Below, piece by piece: positions 10,659 to 22,189 of a DNA stretch of 64,000 nucleotides; positions within the stretch are counted from its first letter, which is position 1, and every line of letters starts with the position of its first letter. Below the pieces are notes generated by a model that was given only the letters and a program-made list of their open reading frames with translations, had not been told where the DNA came from and made no database searches. Source of the DNA: Paralithodes platypus (lineage: Eukaryota; Arthropoda; Malacostraca; Decapoda; Lithodidae); NCBI GenBank assembly GCA_032716605.1, contig CM064552.1, positions 8,928,023-8,992,022 on the forward strand, written 5' to 3'. A program made the position numbers and the translations under genes.

Positions 10659-13600
10659 TTAGTGACACAGTTGAGCTGGGGCTCCACTGCGACCAGGCAG
10701 CTCCCTTTCTTCCACTCTCCATTCCAGAAGTCGGTTGGAGTTGGTGCTGGGGTATCCTGGTGTTGGTGGCCGGTCCGGTATTTTGGCCAGCCACATGTCC
10801 AAGTGTTTCTTGAAGGTGTCTGGAGACACCCCGGTCATGTTCCTGAGAGGGGCTGGTATACAGTTGAACAGTCTGGTTCCATTGTATGTAAAGCTGTGAT
10901 GGATCAGGGATTTGATTTTTTGTGTTGATCCCGGCGTAGTCCTCACATAGCACAGCCTCCCTCGCCTTTGGTGCTGAGTCTCTTGGATGTTTGGGTTTGG
11001 TACCTTTTTTTCCAAAATCTTCCAGACGTAGATGATGATGTATCTCTCCCTACGTCTTTGAAGTGAGTACAGCTGCAGCTCCTTAAGTCTCTCCCAGTAG
11101 TTAAAGTGTTGAAACCCATGGATTTTACTGGTGAATGTCCTCTGGGTGGCTTCAATTTCTGTTATTTCCTACTTTTTGGGGAGACCAGAGCTGGGAGCAG
11201 TACTCCAGTCGTGGTAGGACCAGTGACTTCCACAATGTTAGCATACACCTCTCATTTCTTGTGTGGAAGGTTCTCAGGATCCAGCCTGCTATTTGTTTTG
11301 CTGTTGTTGTGGCTTTGGTAATATGCTGGGAAAAAGTGGCGTCACTGCTCATATTTACTCCCAAGTCCTTCACTGTGTCCTTGGCGGTAATTTCTTGCTG
11401 TCCACTTTTGTAGTTGGTGTCGTTTTGTAGTGCTCTCTTGTTCCCGTACCTTAGAAGCTCGAACTTGTCTCCGTTTAGGGCCATGTTGTTTTCTTCTGCC
11501 CACTTCAGGATTTTGTCCAAGTCTTGTTGTAGTAGCTGAGCATCATGTTGTGAGGTGATTTTCTTCATGAGTCTGGTGTCGTCTGCAAACGATTTGGCTG
11601 TTGAGTGTTCCAGGTCCCTGTCGATGTCTCCTATCATGATGAGGAATAGGAGAGGTCCCAGTACTGATCCTTGTGGTACTCCGCTGATGACCCCACCTGC
11701 TTCTGATAGGCTTCCTTGAACCGTGACTCTTTGTTTTCTGTTGGTGATGAAGCTGTGGAGCCATCTTCCAAGGTCTCCCCCTATTCCCAGTGATTTGAGT
11801 TTATGTAGAAGGATCCCATGGTCCACCTTGTCAAAAGCTTTGGCGAAATCTAGATATATGACGTCTACATTTTCTCCGTCTTGAATATCCTGTAGGATTT
11901 TGTCGTAGTGTGATAGTAGTTGTGAGAGGCAGGAGCGGCCTTTTCTAAAGCCATGTTGCCCCTCGTTGAACGCCTCATTATCTTCCAGGAAGCTGACCAT
12001 CTTAGCTCTTATTGTTCTTTCTATGATTTTAATAAGGTGTGACGTCAGCACCACTGGTCTGTAATTTTTGGCTATGCCTTTACTACCCCCTTTGTGTATT
12101 GGTGTGACATTACCTTCTTTTAGGGATTGTGGTACATATCCAGTTTGGAGGGACTTGCTCCACAGCAGTTTTAGAGGCAGGGCTAGCTGATGTTTGCAGT
12201 TTTTTAGCAGTTGGGCATGAAAGCCGTCTGGTCCTGCTGCAGAGTTTGGTCCAATCTTGTCGATGGCTGCTATTATGTCCTCTGTTGATACTGTTACCGA
12301 GGAGAGTTGATGTGGTGTCTCTGGAGCGTTGCCAAAGAAAGTCGTTGCATTCTCGATTTTCTGTCTTCATTTGGCGGGCTGAAGACACTTTCATACTGCT
12401 GTTTGAGTATCTTGGCCATTTCGGTTGGGTCACTCTCAAGTTCGCCCGTAGGTTTTGCAAGTGGTCCTATTGTTGTGGTGTTCCTGAGTCTCCTTTTTGC
12501 ATATGCATAGAAGAATTTGCTATTTACTCGTATGTTTGCAACTGCTTGTAGTTCTTCGCGTGTTCTTTGCTCTTGGTGTGACTGGATGAGTTTACGTTCA
12601 ACTTCATCAAGCTCTTCTTGTAGTTTGGTGATATTGTGCGCATAGCTGGTCTTCCTTTGCTTGGCTCTCAAGTACGTCCTTTTCTTCATTAGTATTTTTC
12701 TATCTCTGGGAATCTGCTTGATCTGCTTCCTGCTTGATTTGGGTGGCATGGTGTTTTTACAGGTCTCCAGGCATTGTTGCTGGAGGATACTGAGAGTTTC
12801 GTCGACGTTTTTATCTTCGAATAGTGCCCTCCAATCAGTTCCTGCCAGTTCTGCTCTCAGTCTGTCCCAGTCTATATCTTTGCTGTAGAAGTTGAGATCT
12901 TTCAGAGAGGTGCAGGGTATTTGGCTTGATTCCTGTTGACATCTTCTTGGTGGTGTGGGGGTTCTAACTTTGATGAGGCTGTGGTCGGACATTATAGTTT
13001 TTACAGTTTCGTACGAGTGTACCAGGTCGAAGTTGTTGCCAAATAGTAAGTCCAGTGTGTTGTTGCCTCTTGTAGGTTCCTCGATGTATTGCTTCATGTA
13101 TGCAGTGTCCATGATAGTCATTAGCTCCTTGGCTTGCTGTTTTTCATCCCTGGTTCCTCCATCTATTTTCATGGTTGCCCAATTGATGATGGGCAGGTTG
13201 AAGTCTCCTGTGATGATGACATCTGTAGCGGGAGTTGGAAGATTTTGTAGGAGTGATTGTATTTTCTCTGTGACCTCCTTGAAAATTTCCCCTGTGGTGT
13301 TTGGAGGTCGATACAAAATTATGATGAGCATGTCGGTTTGTCTTATGTGTACTGCTAGTAGCTCTGTTGTGCCGTTTGAGAATGCAACTAAAGTTTCGGT
13401 ATTTGCAGCCACATCCTCCCTTAGGTAGAGTGCTACTCCTCCGTGGCTTCTGTCCTCTCTATCGGCTCTGAATAGAGTGAAATTATAGATATTGATCTCT
13501 GCATCCAAAATGTTTTCGTTCAGGTGTGTTTCTGTGAGGGCTAGAAAAATTGAGTTGTCTTCCTCTGCAATTTCTCCCAACATAGGAACTTTACATTGAT

Positions 13601-13661
13601 TGTTTCGTGGGTAAAGTCCTCTGATGTTGCCCACAACAAAACTAGTTAGTGGTAGTTGCAC
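10659..13661 (-). pseudogene. CR1-like ORF2: endonuclease-reverse transcriptase, two frameshifts
   Basis: N-terminal APE-type endonuclease: GNIRGLYPRN, LALTETHLNEN, IILYRPPNT, IITGDFNLP, MSDHSLIKV. After a 1-nt frameshift near 12350 the frame continues (NSAAGPDGFHAQLLKNC, EGNVTPIHKGG) into the RT: GQHGFRKGRSC, VIYLDFAKAFDKVDH, GVPQGSVLGPLLF, catalytic FADDTRLM. A second frameshift near 11155 leads into the C terminus (ITEIEATQRTFTSKI, RLFNCIPAPLRNMTGVSP, TFKKHLDMWLAKIPD), stop at 10659. All catalytic motifs survive, but the two frameshifts preclude a full protein. It would nick target DNA and prime reverse transcription there. Confidence 0.85.
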
Positions 13662-15028
13662 CTTCCTCTGTGGTTCATGTCTGGCCCCTCGGTTTGGGCT
13701 AGGAATCTCTCCATTATCACTTGAGACCGTTTTTCCACTTCCAGAAGACGTCCCATTACTACCTCTAAAAAAGCACCTTGGTCGGGCATAGCCGTGTGTA
13801 CCGCTGCTGGTCTGGCCTTGTGAGTTTGCTGGATGGTTGGCCAGCTTCTGAGGGCATTGCGTTGGCTTTCTATTTTTTCCTCATATGTTGGTGTGTAAGC
13901 AAATTCCCTTTGAATGTGTCCTGTAGCGTGTTCCCTTGGTCTGTTGACGTTGTTTCTTGGCGTCAGTATTTTGGTTCCCTTGATGTGTGGAAGATTGCAG
14001 TCTCTCATAGTACATGCCCTTTTGTTGAGTGAGATTCTGCATACATATGGGTGGTAGTCGATGCATTTCCATCCACGCTTGCAACCTATTCTTTCATCCC
14101 GCCCGTGCTTCATGAATTTTGCACATATTTTTGGGTGGTCTTGTTTGCATCCCCTGCCCACTACTCCATATCGGCATTCATTTCTTAGGTAGAAATTGCA
14201 TACTTCTATTCTTTTCCTCCTAATATCGGTGCCCCTGTAATCAGCTCTGGGCCTAGGTCTCCATGAATTTGTATTTACAGCACTAACCTCACCTGTTCTA
14301 CTGTATGTAGGAGCATTTTGGCCGCATCCGTTGCATGTGGGGTGTGTGCTCGTTGGGGTCCCCGACCTCACCTGTCTTGCTGCATTTTGAGGGGGCTCTG
14401 CCGTGTCTGCTAGTGTTGCGGTGGGGGGGCTATGTGCATCTGGCATTGTGATGCTAATATTTCCTGGTGTGTTCCCCATCCCTAGATCTAGGCCTATAGC
14501 CACGTTTGGTGTGTTACTGGTATGGGGGTTGTCACCGTCACTCTCGCCTAAGGCTACTTCTGGGCTTATGGGTAGGCCTTGGCCTAGGTCAGTGTCCCCA
14601 GTTAATTCCTTGGTTGTTGGAGTAGGCCTATTGTCAGCTGGCGTGTTGGTGACATCTTTGTTGCTCTGGGGCTGAACATGGATTTTTCTTACCTTACTTA
14701 TCGCTCCAGATTTGGTTATTCGTTCCTTGTGTTGGAGAACGGCTGCTTCTGCCTCGGCCACCCACTCACCTTTTGTGTCAAGCTTTGTTAGGCAGCATGT
14801 TTTGCACATGAATTTCCTTGCCGTTTTTGCATAGTTGAGAATTTGATAGGCAGGGAGTTCTGTGCAAAAATAGTGCAGCCAATCCTGGCAGTAGTCGCAT
14901 TGGATTGCATTTTTTTCACCTGCGAACTTGATTCCGCAGTCGGGGCACTCTGGGTCGGGTTTGTTTTGATCCCCGGCCATTGTTGGCGTCATGTTCTTAG
15001 TCACTGTTTTTTTTTCTCTTATTTTCAC
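13646..15028 (-). CDS. CR1-like ORF1: PHD-like plus CCCH zinc-finger protein
   Basis: An uninterrupted 460-codon frame. Residues 28-80 form a C4-H-C3 PHD/RING-like finger (CPDC...CDYC...LHYFC...CKTCC), as in ORF1 proteins of the CR1 group. Around residues 277-350 three CCCH fingers follow: C-x7-C-x8-C-x3-H, C-x13-C-x5-C-x3-H and C-x8-C-x4-C-x3-H. The middle is Thr/Pro/Asn-rich and probably disordered. ORF1 proteins bind element RNA and help form the retrotransposition particle; nucleic-acid binding by the CCCH fingers is inferred. It overlaps ORF2 by 16 nt, so ORF2 would need reinitiation or bypass. The start is the first ATG; a second M lies at residue 13. Confidence 0.8.
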   Translation of the reverse strand: MKIREKKTVTKNMTPTMAGDQNKPDPECPDCGIKFAGEKNAIQCDYCQDWLHYFCTELPAYQILNYAKTARKFMCKTCCLTKLDTKGEWVAEAEAAVLQHKERITKSGAISKVRKIHVQPQSNKDVTNTPADNRPTPTTKELTGDTDLGQGLPISPEVALGESDGDNPHTSNTPNVAIGLDLGMGNTPGNISITMPDAHSPPTATLADTAEPPQNAARQVRSGTPTSTHPTCNGCGQNAPTYSRTGEVSAVNTNSWRPRPRADYRGTDIRRKRIEVCNFYLRNECRYGVVGRGCKQDHPKICAKFMKHGRDERIGCKRGWKCIDYHPYVCRISLNKRACTMRDCNLPHIKGTKILTPRNNVNRPREHATGHIQREFAYTPTYEEKIESQRNALRSWPTIQQTHKARPAAVHTAMPDQGAFLEVVMGRLLEVEKRSQVIMERFLAQTEGPDMNHRGRCNYH

Positions 15029-15391
15029 TTCAATCCTTCTGTTTCGGTCTTTGTTTCTTGTATATGTGCACTCACTAAGTGTTTATGTAGGTTATTCTGT
15101 CTGGTAATCACCGATTGCACTTTCTATGGAAATTGGAACTACCTTAAGTTCAAACTAATATGAGAACTATTAACGGGTTCGGTAAGGTGAAATTTTGGGA
15201 TCCATAATGCTGCAGACACAGATTTGCTGTTATTATTTTTCTATTCTCCTTGGACGGATCGACGAAGCTTCCACTAGGGGAGAGAATCCGCGTCAGGGTT
15301 TCTAAGTGCGTCTTTCACAGCTGCCCCGGCTTATGGCCGTTTCGTCACTATTTCGTTTCGTTACCAACCTGTTTCGCACCTCAGAAGTGTA

Positions 15392-15526
15392 GTAACCGAA
15401 CAAGGAGGAACATTCAACATCAAGCATATCCTAGGTGGAGGAGACCTACCACAGCACAGCAAACATGTCATCGCATCAGCCCTAGGAACCTACATCAGAA
15501 CAACAAACAAAATCACAAGCATATAA
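15392..15526 (+). pseudogene. Possible LINE C-terminal fragment
   Basis: A 44-codon open frame ending in a stop (G-G-T-F-N-I-K-H-I-L-G-G-G-D-L-P, A-L-G-T-Y-I-R-T-T-N-K) resembles the short C-terminal tails of LINE or RNase-H-bearing proteins. The match is weak and by eye. Confidence 0.3.
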
Positions 15527-15547
15527 AATTACCACCCAACTGAATCT

Positions 15548-15765
15548 GTAGGCTACTGTACCACCACTGTCCACTGATCATCATCATCATCATCTCTGAC
15601 CTCACCCTCACCCTCACCTTGACTTAAATCACACAGTACACATAGAGCAGTACTGTACTGTACCACCACTGATCATCATATGATGATCATCATCTCTGAC
15701 CTCACCCTCACCTTGACTTGAATCACACAGTACACATAGAGCAGTACTGTACTGTACTACAACTG
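15548..15765. repeat. Tandem duplication, about 105-bp unit
   Basis: Phrase ATCATC...TCTGACCTCACCCTCACC...CACACAGTACACATAGAGCAGTACTGTACTGTAC occurs twice in succession; a third partial copy is at about 16175-16230. Confidence 0.8.
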
Positions 15766-15948
15766 AGAGGTCATAAATACAAGATATTTGTTCCCCACAC
15801 AGAAACCGAAGCAAGAAAAAGGTTTTTCTCCTGTCGTATAATAAATCAGTGGAACTCCCTACCAGCTGAAATAGTTAATTCCCCCTCCCTTGCTCAATTC
15901 AAATCTAAATTGACCCAACACCTCCACAACTCACTCTTCAACCCATAA
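15766..15948 (+). pseudogene. CR1-like LINE C-terminal fragment
   Basis: Frame reads RGHKYKIFVPHTETEARKRF, FFSCRIINQWNSLP, SLAQFKSKLTQHLHN then stop. This is the conserved C-terminal block of CR1-group ORF2 (R-x-x-F-F-x-x-R-x-x-x-x-W-N-x-L-P ... F-K-x-x-L). Only the last 60 codons remain. Confidence 0.75.
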
Positions 15949-16280
15949 AATCCCCCTTCCCATTTTTTAGCAACATCTCAACCCCTGTCCCCTGATAAAC
16001 TACCCCATCATATTATTGGTCCGACACACACTACCAGTCACCCCATTGTCAATCCCCAGTACATTCAAATGTTGCATCTGACTGGCGTGTCATGCTATCT
16101 CCTGGACTGCCTAAATTGCCTAATCCTTGGCCTGCCATGCGCAGCCGATTGGCCGTTGGCGGCCCTACCAGGTGAGTGATCATCATCATCATCTCTGACC
16201 TCACCCTGACCTTGACTTAAATCACCCTGACCTCAAAAGACAACGACAAACTTACCCCCCATAGGCTATACAGTAGTATA

Positions 16281-16690
16281 AAATTCGGTCAATATTTACG
16301 AGTCACACCACAGCTGGAATCTCATTTCTAAGGGTAGTTTTGGGTTCCTATCATTCTGTTTCATTGCTATATACTTTTTAACCACTGGAAAATATTATTT
16401 TTTATTGTTTTTTTTTTATTGTTTTTTTGTTTTTTTTGTTTTTTTAGCATTAACCTAACCTAACCTAACCTAAATGTATTTGGGGGCTATTAGGTTAGGT
16501 TAGGTTAGGTTTTTTGGTTAGGCCTAGGTTAATGCTAAAAAAAAAAAAAAAGCCAAGAAAAAAAAAAAAATTCCGGTGGATAAAAAGTAGGCTAGCCTAT
16601 AGCAATGAAGCATAGAATGATAGGAACCCAAAACTACCGTTAAAAATGAGATCCCAGCTGTGGTGTGACTCGTAAATATTGACCTAAAAT
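16281..16690. mobile_element. Large hairpin element with telomere-type repeats near its centre
   Basis: Arms of about 190 bp (16281-16470 against 16500-16690) are inverted copies: TCAATATTTACGAGTCACAC is mirrored at 16660-16680. Toward the centre both arms hold CCTAA/TTAGG runs (16447-16472 and 16493-16513) beside T- and A-runs. Confidence 0.85.
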
Positions 16691-16887
16691 GCACCTTTAC
16701 TATCTCTCCTAACCCCTATTATACTAACAATTGTTCTTTTCACCCCTCCTAAAATGCCTGTGCAGTAATCTGGAGACCCCACAACCCTCCAAGCAAACTG
16801 CACATTTAAACAATAAGAAGAAGAACCTGTTTCGACCTCAACGTCAACGGCAGTTACAACCCACTATTGGACAACTCGGCCCCATGT

Positions 16888-16944
16888 TATGCTATGGTAG
16901 GGTTAGGTTAGGTTAGGTTAGGTTAGGTTAGGTTAGGTTAGGTT
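16888..16944. repeat. Interstitial (TTAGG)n tract
   Basis: About ten TTAGG units in a row. This is the arthropod telomere unit, here internal: unique and element sequence follows on both sides. Confidence 0.9.
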
Positions 16945-17868
16945 AAGTTTGGTTAGATAGGGACAGTGATTCCAAAATGATCAATACGAGAAATAAAAGT
17001 TAATGAATTGTCACTTGTTTGATGAAACGAACAGATAGATACATAAATAGATAGGGACATAGTGATTCCAAAATGATCAATATAGCCATCTATAGCCTTC
17101 TATATCGTTTTTATGTTGTCGAAGCAAATAAGGGTAGTGAAAGGCAGAGTTGTCTCGCAATTAACACTGGACCGAGCTGTCTCGGTTTTACTGGGCCGAG
17201 CTGTCCGAGCCGAGCTGTCCCGTGGGCCGAGTAGTCTAGCATTCGGCTGACAGAGTAAAAGAAAACATAGGCCTATATAAGATATGGTGAACAAGAGACA
17301 GAGGTAAATCTACACTTCTACAGCTTTATTCCCCTACTATTTTCGTTGTTTTTCTTAGGAAACTTATTCTTTTTTAGTCTTAACTTATGCATGAAGCCTT
17401 ACTGATGCCCGGATTGCCACCAGGTTAGGGTACATTGTAAAGTTAGTTTAATGCTTTCATTGATAATGTGAGTTGGTGAGACAGGCACTTTAATAGTCAC
17501 AAACGTTTTGAGCATTTTTTTTTTCCAGTTGATTTTAGGCCTCATTAGCCTAGGCCTATTGTTTAAAATCACTTGTTACTAACATACCCAAAGTTACCTA
17601 ACCTAATTTTCAGTTAACCTAGCCAAACTTAGCTTCCAGAGGAATTCAAGTTACAACATATTGTCACAGAGTGACAGATTACTACCCCAAATGGGATGTT
17701 AGTTGTTACAATTGTCAACTAACTCCAGGTTCCTTAATTTTGGAAGTACCGTACTGTAACTTCTTGCCTTGAAAATATAACATGTGGGGAATACATTTTT
17801 AGTTGAGATTGTATTGGCATAGGCCTAGACAAGATTATAATTTACTGTATTTATATATACGATAAGAG
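16945..17868. other. No gene; minor repeats
   Basis: Contains a duplicated phrase GTGATTCCAAAATGATCAAT (16970 and 17061) and a GAGCTGTC-rich stretch at 17170-17225. No coding signal. Confidence 0.4.
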
Positions 17869-17878
17869 AGAGAGAGAT

Positions 17879-18305
17879 CTATCTATCTATTGCCGGACGC
17901 CTTACTCCCCTTACGAGGGTGGCCATACACGGAATTGAGATGTCCAGAATGAGACACAGAATTGAGATGCACAGAAGTCCAAGCGGACCTATTCCCTGTA
18001 AGAGGGACAACCCGAGCCAGTTTAGTGAAGGACTTACAGGATTGACCACTCAATTTAGGATCCGTCCGACTCCGAGGCCCTCTGTGTACAGTATCTTGTT
18101 AGCACTATTTTTCTACAGTGGTGTTCGGCTAATCCATCCACTAACCTGCCTTATCCTTAGGTAAGCAGTACGGATTTGTATCAGGTTTACTCCCCTAGAC
18201 AGGTTGCCAACCAAGGCTGACGAGTCCCATCCACCCGGATTTGTATAAGGTTGTCTCCCCTAGATGAGTTGCCGACCAAGGCTAACGAGTCCCAACCACC
18301 CGGAA
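17879..18305 (-). mobile_element. SINE2, (GATA)n-tailed, with target duplication
   Basis: Tail TATC repeats at the left, then the 3' signature GCCGGACGCC...CCCCTTACGAGGG, and body to CCACCCGG. Flanked by AGAGAGAGAT at 17869-17878 and 18306-18315. Other copies: 40730-41099, 51987-52378, and a 5' piece at 55290-55358. The 5' part contains two tandem units of about 70 bp (GGGACTCGTCAGCCTTGG...). Confidence 0.8.
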
Positions 18306-18650
18306 AGAGAGAGATACTAATCAATTATCAAGATACTGGTACATAGATTATAATAATAGTGTAATGATTAATAGTTAATACTGTATTGGTACTTTTCAGA
18401 TAGCTGGTAAGAGTTCCTGTACAGAAGTAATAACGTAATAACATCATGACTCGGAGGGAGTCAAATCTCAACATTACTCTCTTGGTTAGTATTGTACTGT
18501 ATATTTTGTTACAACTGAAGTATTGTATTTTAAGTTTGTGTCTGGAGATCATTATTCTAGGCTATAGGCCTATACAGTATAGTGGACGAGATCCTGTTTC
18601 AAGAGGACAACAACTTCAATTACCAGATAGGCCCCTAGCTTGAAAATGAA

Positions 18651-18881
18651 ATAATTGCCCCTCTGCATAAAGGAGGGAGTAGAGCACTATCAAAAAGTTA
18701 TCGCCCTTTAGCTCTAACTTCTCACATCTTTCACATTTTCAAGCGAGTCCTGCAAGGCAAGATCTCAAAATTTATGGAAACGAGCGAACTACACAACACT
18801 GGTCAACATGGGTTAAGAGCGGGAAAATTTTATCTTTCACAACTTTTGGAACATTATGACAACATTCTTAACAATCCCTAG
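18651..18881 (+). pseudogene. CR1-like RT fragment
   Basis: A 76-codon open frame reads IIAPLHKGGSRALSKSYRPL, ALTSHIFHIFKRVLQGKI and TGQHGLRAGKFYLSQLLEHY. These match RT blocks I-2 of CR1-group LINEs (P-x-x-K-G-G ... Y-R-P-x-x-L-T-S ... Q-H-G-F-R). Truncated on both sides. Confidence 0.8.
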
Positions 18882-18905
18882 AAGAAAAAAAAGTATGAAT
18901 AGGAG

Positions 18906-19083
18906 TTGTTGTTGTTGTTGTTGTTCCCCAGGCTGCCTGGCCGAACAGCCCCAAGGTCCCGAGCAAGGCCAAGGCCATAGAGCGCCCCCACAAAACCCTC
19001 CCTGCTTACCACTAACAAAGCCCGGGTGACCGAAGCCACTCTAAGGCAGGGAGCTGAGGAGGGCGCGGAAACGCCCGGGAAAC
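18906..19083 (-). repeat. SINE1 3' fragment with (AAC)n tail
   Basis: (GTT)n then the complement of CTGTTCGGCCAGGCAGCCTG-GGGAAC, ending at CCCGGGAAAC. A 5'-truncated copy. Confidence 0.75.
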
Positions 19084-19786
19084 ATAGGAGTAGTGGGCGT
19101 ACACATTATTTCCATTATGTGTATTGTAATTCCATATTTAACCCCATATCTTGTAGTTTGAAAGATCGTCTACACCTTGATATATAATTAAGTATGTGGC
19201 AGAATATGTATAAGTGTACATATACCTGTAAATACAGTCCTCCTCTACCACTCTTCTCTTCGCCAACATGTAAACAAACCCAGAGTCGATATACGCTTCA
19301 AGTCGCTGTGCAGACATCCGAACACAGGGTTTATCGTGACGTCGTCTAGAATATAAGTGCTAGTATGGGTATAATACCTATAGTCACGGTTTGCGCATTT
19401 GAGTGATTATTATTGATGTTATTTTGTTTGCCAATCCTGCTCATCATAGCATACAGTAATTTATTATTTTTTGGTCAGTTAAAGTTGGTTGCCATCTTGA
19501 ACGAGTGTGGAATGGGTGTGTTCAGGTTATTGTCTTACGATTCGCGAAGTTATTGTATTTTCTGAGGACATAAACTCATCACAACATTTGGTAAAGGTTA
19601 GTAGCTGTTAGATATAGGCGGCAGCCCCCACCTATAATACTAGGATAGGATAGGTTAGGTAAGGTTGCTAGGTTAGGCTAATGTCTCCTCAAAGTTGCCT
19701 ATTTGTATAACATAGGTTTAGTAGGCCTACCCACTCCACCCCATAGCTGGCATGCAAGGGCTAGCTTTATATCCCACATACCTAGG

Positions 19787-19818
<32 letters not shown>

Positions 19819-19820
19819 CC

Positions 19821-20851
19821 CTAAGCTGCCTGGCCGAACAGCCCCGAGTCCCTGAGAAAGGCCATGGCCACGATCGGGCTTTCCCACAGAGCTCTCATTG
19901 AGTGTAGATTGTGTTGTTGGCGTAAGTGGTTGTGTGAAATGCAGTCTTCTATGATGTGTTTAATGGTATGGGGTGCTGTGTTACATCCCGGGCAGGCGTC
20001 GACAACGGAGTCATCCAGTCTCTTCTGATAGCTCAGGAGAGCTGGATGGTGTCCGCATCTCAGCCTGGCCAGGTGGACTCTGTCCTCGCGAGGAAGGGAG
20101 GATTCGGAAGGATGGATTTTGGGAGGTCGTGCATGCAGCTGCGTGTTGTCTGTGAGTGAGTGGATGGATCGGTGAGAGATATGAGTATGGATGTGCTTCT
20201 GGAAGTTGGTTCGGGGTGGGCAGGGAGGGAGAGAGGACAATAATTGTGTGTGATACCGTGTGCTGGGTGTTGTTTTGATATTTCTTGGTGTCTGTGGGTG
20301 TGTTGCCATGTAGTTTAGTGGGTGGTCTTGGTTCGTGGAGGCTGCTGCCAGGAATTGAGTGCCTCTCATATCCAGATGGTCTTTGACTTTGAGGATTTTG
20401 GTTTCTTGATGTAGGTGATCTGTGGGTGCAGTAGCTGTGCAGCCTGTAATGATCTTCAGGGCTTTGTTTTGAATAGTCTGTAAGGTCTTATGATGTGTTT
20501 CAGCTAGGTTAGAAGCCCAGGCTGGGCTTGCGTATGCCATCACTGATCTTATGTATTGTTTATATACTGTGGTGGTAGTTTCTTTGTTGTGTCCAAATTT
20601 TGAGTGAGCAAGTGACCTGAGGGCGTTAAGTCTGGGTGTCAGTTTCTTTTTAATGTTTGTGGTGTGCTGTTTGAATGTCATATGAGTATCATATGTTACT
20701 CCTAGGATTTTGTGTGTGTGTGTATGTGTTAGGGGTGTGTTGTTTATGGTGAGTTGAGGGATGTATTCGTGTTCTGTCCAACTTGTGAGCAGGGTTGCGG
20801 TGGATTTGGCTGGGGCTAGATTAAGTCTGTTTGTAGTGCACCAGCCATGTA
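19821..20851 (-). pseudogene. LINE C post-RT C-terminal domain
   Basis: Beyond the MITE the same protein continues: YKQYIRSVMAYASPAWASNL, LQTIQNKALKIITGCT, REDRVHLARLRCGHHPALL, then the cysteine-histidine knuckle C-P-G-C-x6-T-I-K-H-I-I-E-D-C typical of the Jockey/I group, ending A-F-L-R-D-S-G-L-F-G-Q-A-A and stop. The last 80 nt are what SINE1 copies carry at their 3' end. Confidence 0.8.
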
Positions 20852-21311
20852 CAGTAAACCCTCGCTATCTCGGACCTCTAGAAGTCGGAAACCCGGACTA
20901 CTCGGACTGGCATCGGCCTCTCGGAAAGTTCGCCGTATATCTCGGAAAATTCCGAGATGTAAGGGGAAACCTCCGAGGGCCCACATGGTCTGTCGGACAG
21001 GTGTCATATATCTCGGAAAATTCCGAGATCTAAGGCTACAGTGAGGTGGAGAAGGACAGTGAAATGGAGAAGGAAAGTGATATTTATAATATATGTCTGC
21101 TGGATACTGTACAGGTACTGTAATTTATCTTGAATCAACGTTGTTAGTGATAGGAAAGTCTCCGTTTTCTCTGGTGGCTCGGACTCCCTCTTCCAATTCG
21201 GACATTTTCCTCTCTTAAGTCGGACATAAGTCGGACTTCGGACATCTCGGATTTTCGGTCATCTCGGACTGGGTCTCCCCCCAATTAGTCCGAGATAGCG
21301 AGGGTTTACTG
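20852..21311. mobile_element. pogo/Tigger-type MITE
   Basis: 460 bp with 24-bp identical terminal inverted repeats starting CAGTAAACCCTCGCTATCTC and a TA target duplication (20850-20851 and 21312-21313). The interior is full of TCGGA motifs, with no transposase. CAGT-starting TIRs and TA targets are typical of pogo elements. It interrupts the LINE C coding frame, so it is younger than LINE C. Confidence 0.85.
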
Positions 21312-22188
21312 TAGTGTGTTGAGATAGGTTTGAAGGAGATCTGTTGCTCTTTTTGGGTCATGGTGTGTGCATGTGAGTGTTATGTCATCTGCATAGGAGG
21401 CTAAGTTTATTTGGGGCGTATTGGGTGTAGTTATATCGTGCATGTACAGATTGAAGAGTGCGGGCGATAGGACGGATCCTTGTGGGACTCCGTTTGGAAA
21501 GTTTCTGATTTTAGATGAATGACCGGCAAAAGATACGTGTGCACATCTGCCTGCTAGGAAATTGGCCAGCCACCTTTTTGTGTTGTTGTGCATGTTTGTG
21601 TTGTAGATTTTGTGTGTTAGGTTGTGGCGGGGGATGGCATCGAAGGCTTTACTAATGTCGAGTGTGGCTAATAGTGATCTGTGTGGTGGTCTAGCTGAGT
21701 TGATGCCGTCGAAAGCTCTTTGTGTAAGGTCTGTGAGAAGAGTGTTTGTGGAGTGCAGTGGCCTAAAGCCATGTTGTGTTGGAGCTAGGGGTAGGTCAGG
21801 TGTAATTAGTTGTAATACTAGGCGTTCCATGACTTTGGAGGGGGAGCAAAGGAGTGTGATGGGGCGGTGCGAGGAGGGTAGCGTGGGGTCTTTGTTGGGT
21901 TTGGGGAATGTGATGATGATACCATGCTTCCAAATGTCTGGTATTGTGTTGTGTGAATAGCTGTAGTTTGATATGTTAGTGAGTGCTTGTATGCCTTGTG
22001 GTCCCAGGTGTCTGAGGTGTATGTTGCTTATGTTGTCTAAGCCACAGGCGGGTGAGTGCTTGAGATTGTTGATGATATGCTTTGTCTGGTGATTGGTGAA
22101 GGGTGTATAGTCAGGGTCTGTGGGTCTCTTACGTCGGATGACACGTCGGTCGTCTTTGGGAGGTTTTAGGTGGCTGACATGTATTTAC
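21312..22188 (-). pseudogene. LINE C reverse transcriptase
   Basis: The open frame resumes after LINE D: TPFTNHQTKHIINNLKHSPA-CGLDNI, WKHGIIITFPKPNKDP, HRPITLLCSPSKVMERLV, then QHGFRPLHST, LLATLDISKAFDAIPRH, NGVPQGSVLSPALFN and the catalytic SYADDITLT. It is uninterrupted from about 22185 down to the MITE at 21311. RT motifs are intact; the gene is split only by insertions. Confidence 0.8.
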
Positions 22189-22189
22189 C

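Larger units (their letters stand above)
10617..15170 (-). mobile_element. CR1-like LINE, near full length
   Basis: Minus strand: short 5' UTR, ORF1 (13646-15028), overlapping ORF2 (10659-13661, with frameshifts), then a short tail of AACTAAGTGT-type repeats at about 10617-10645, as CR1 elements end in short tandem repeats rather than poly(A). No target duplication was identified, and the 5' boundary near 15170 is an estimate. Confidence 0.75.

Noticed and set aside
12129..13428. Plus-strand frames across the CR1-like ORF2
   Set aside because: Antisense shadows of the endonuclease and RT; no recognisable motifs.
16888..16944. Chromosome end
   Set aside because: The TTAGG tract is short and unique or element sequence continues on both sides, so it is interstitial.
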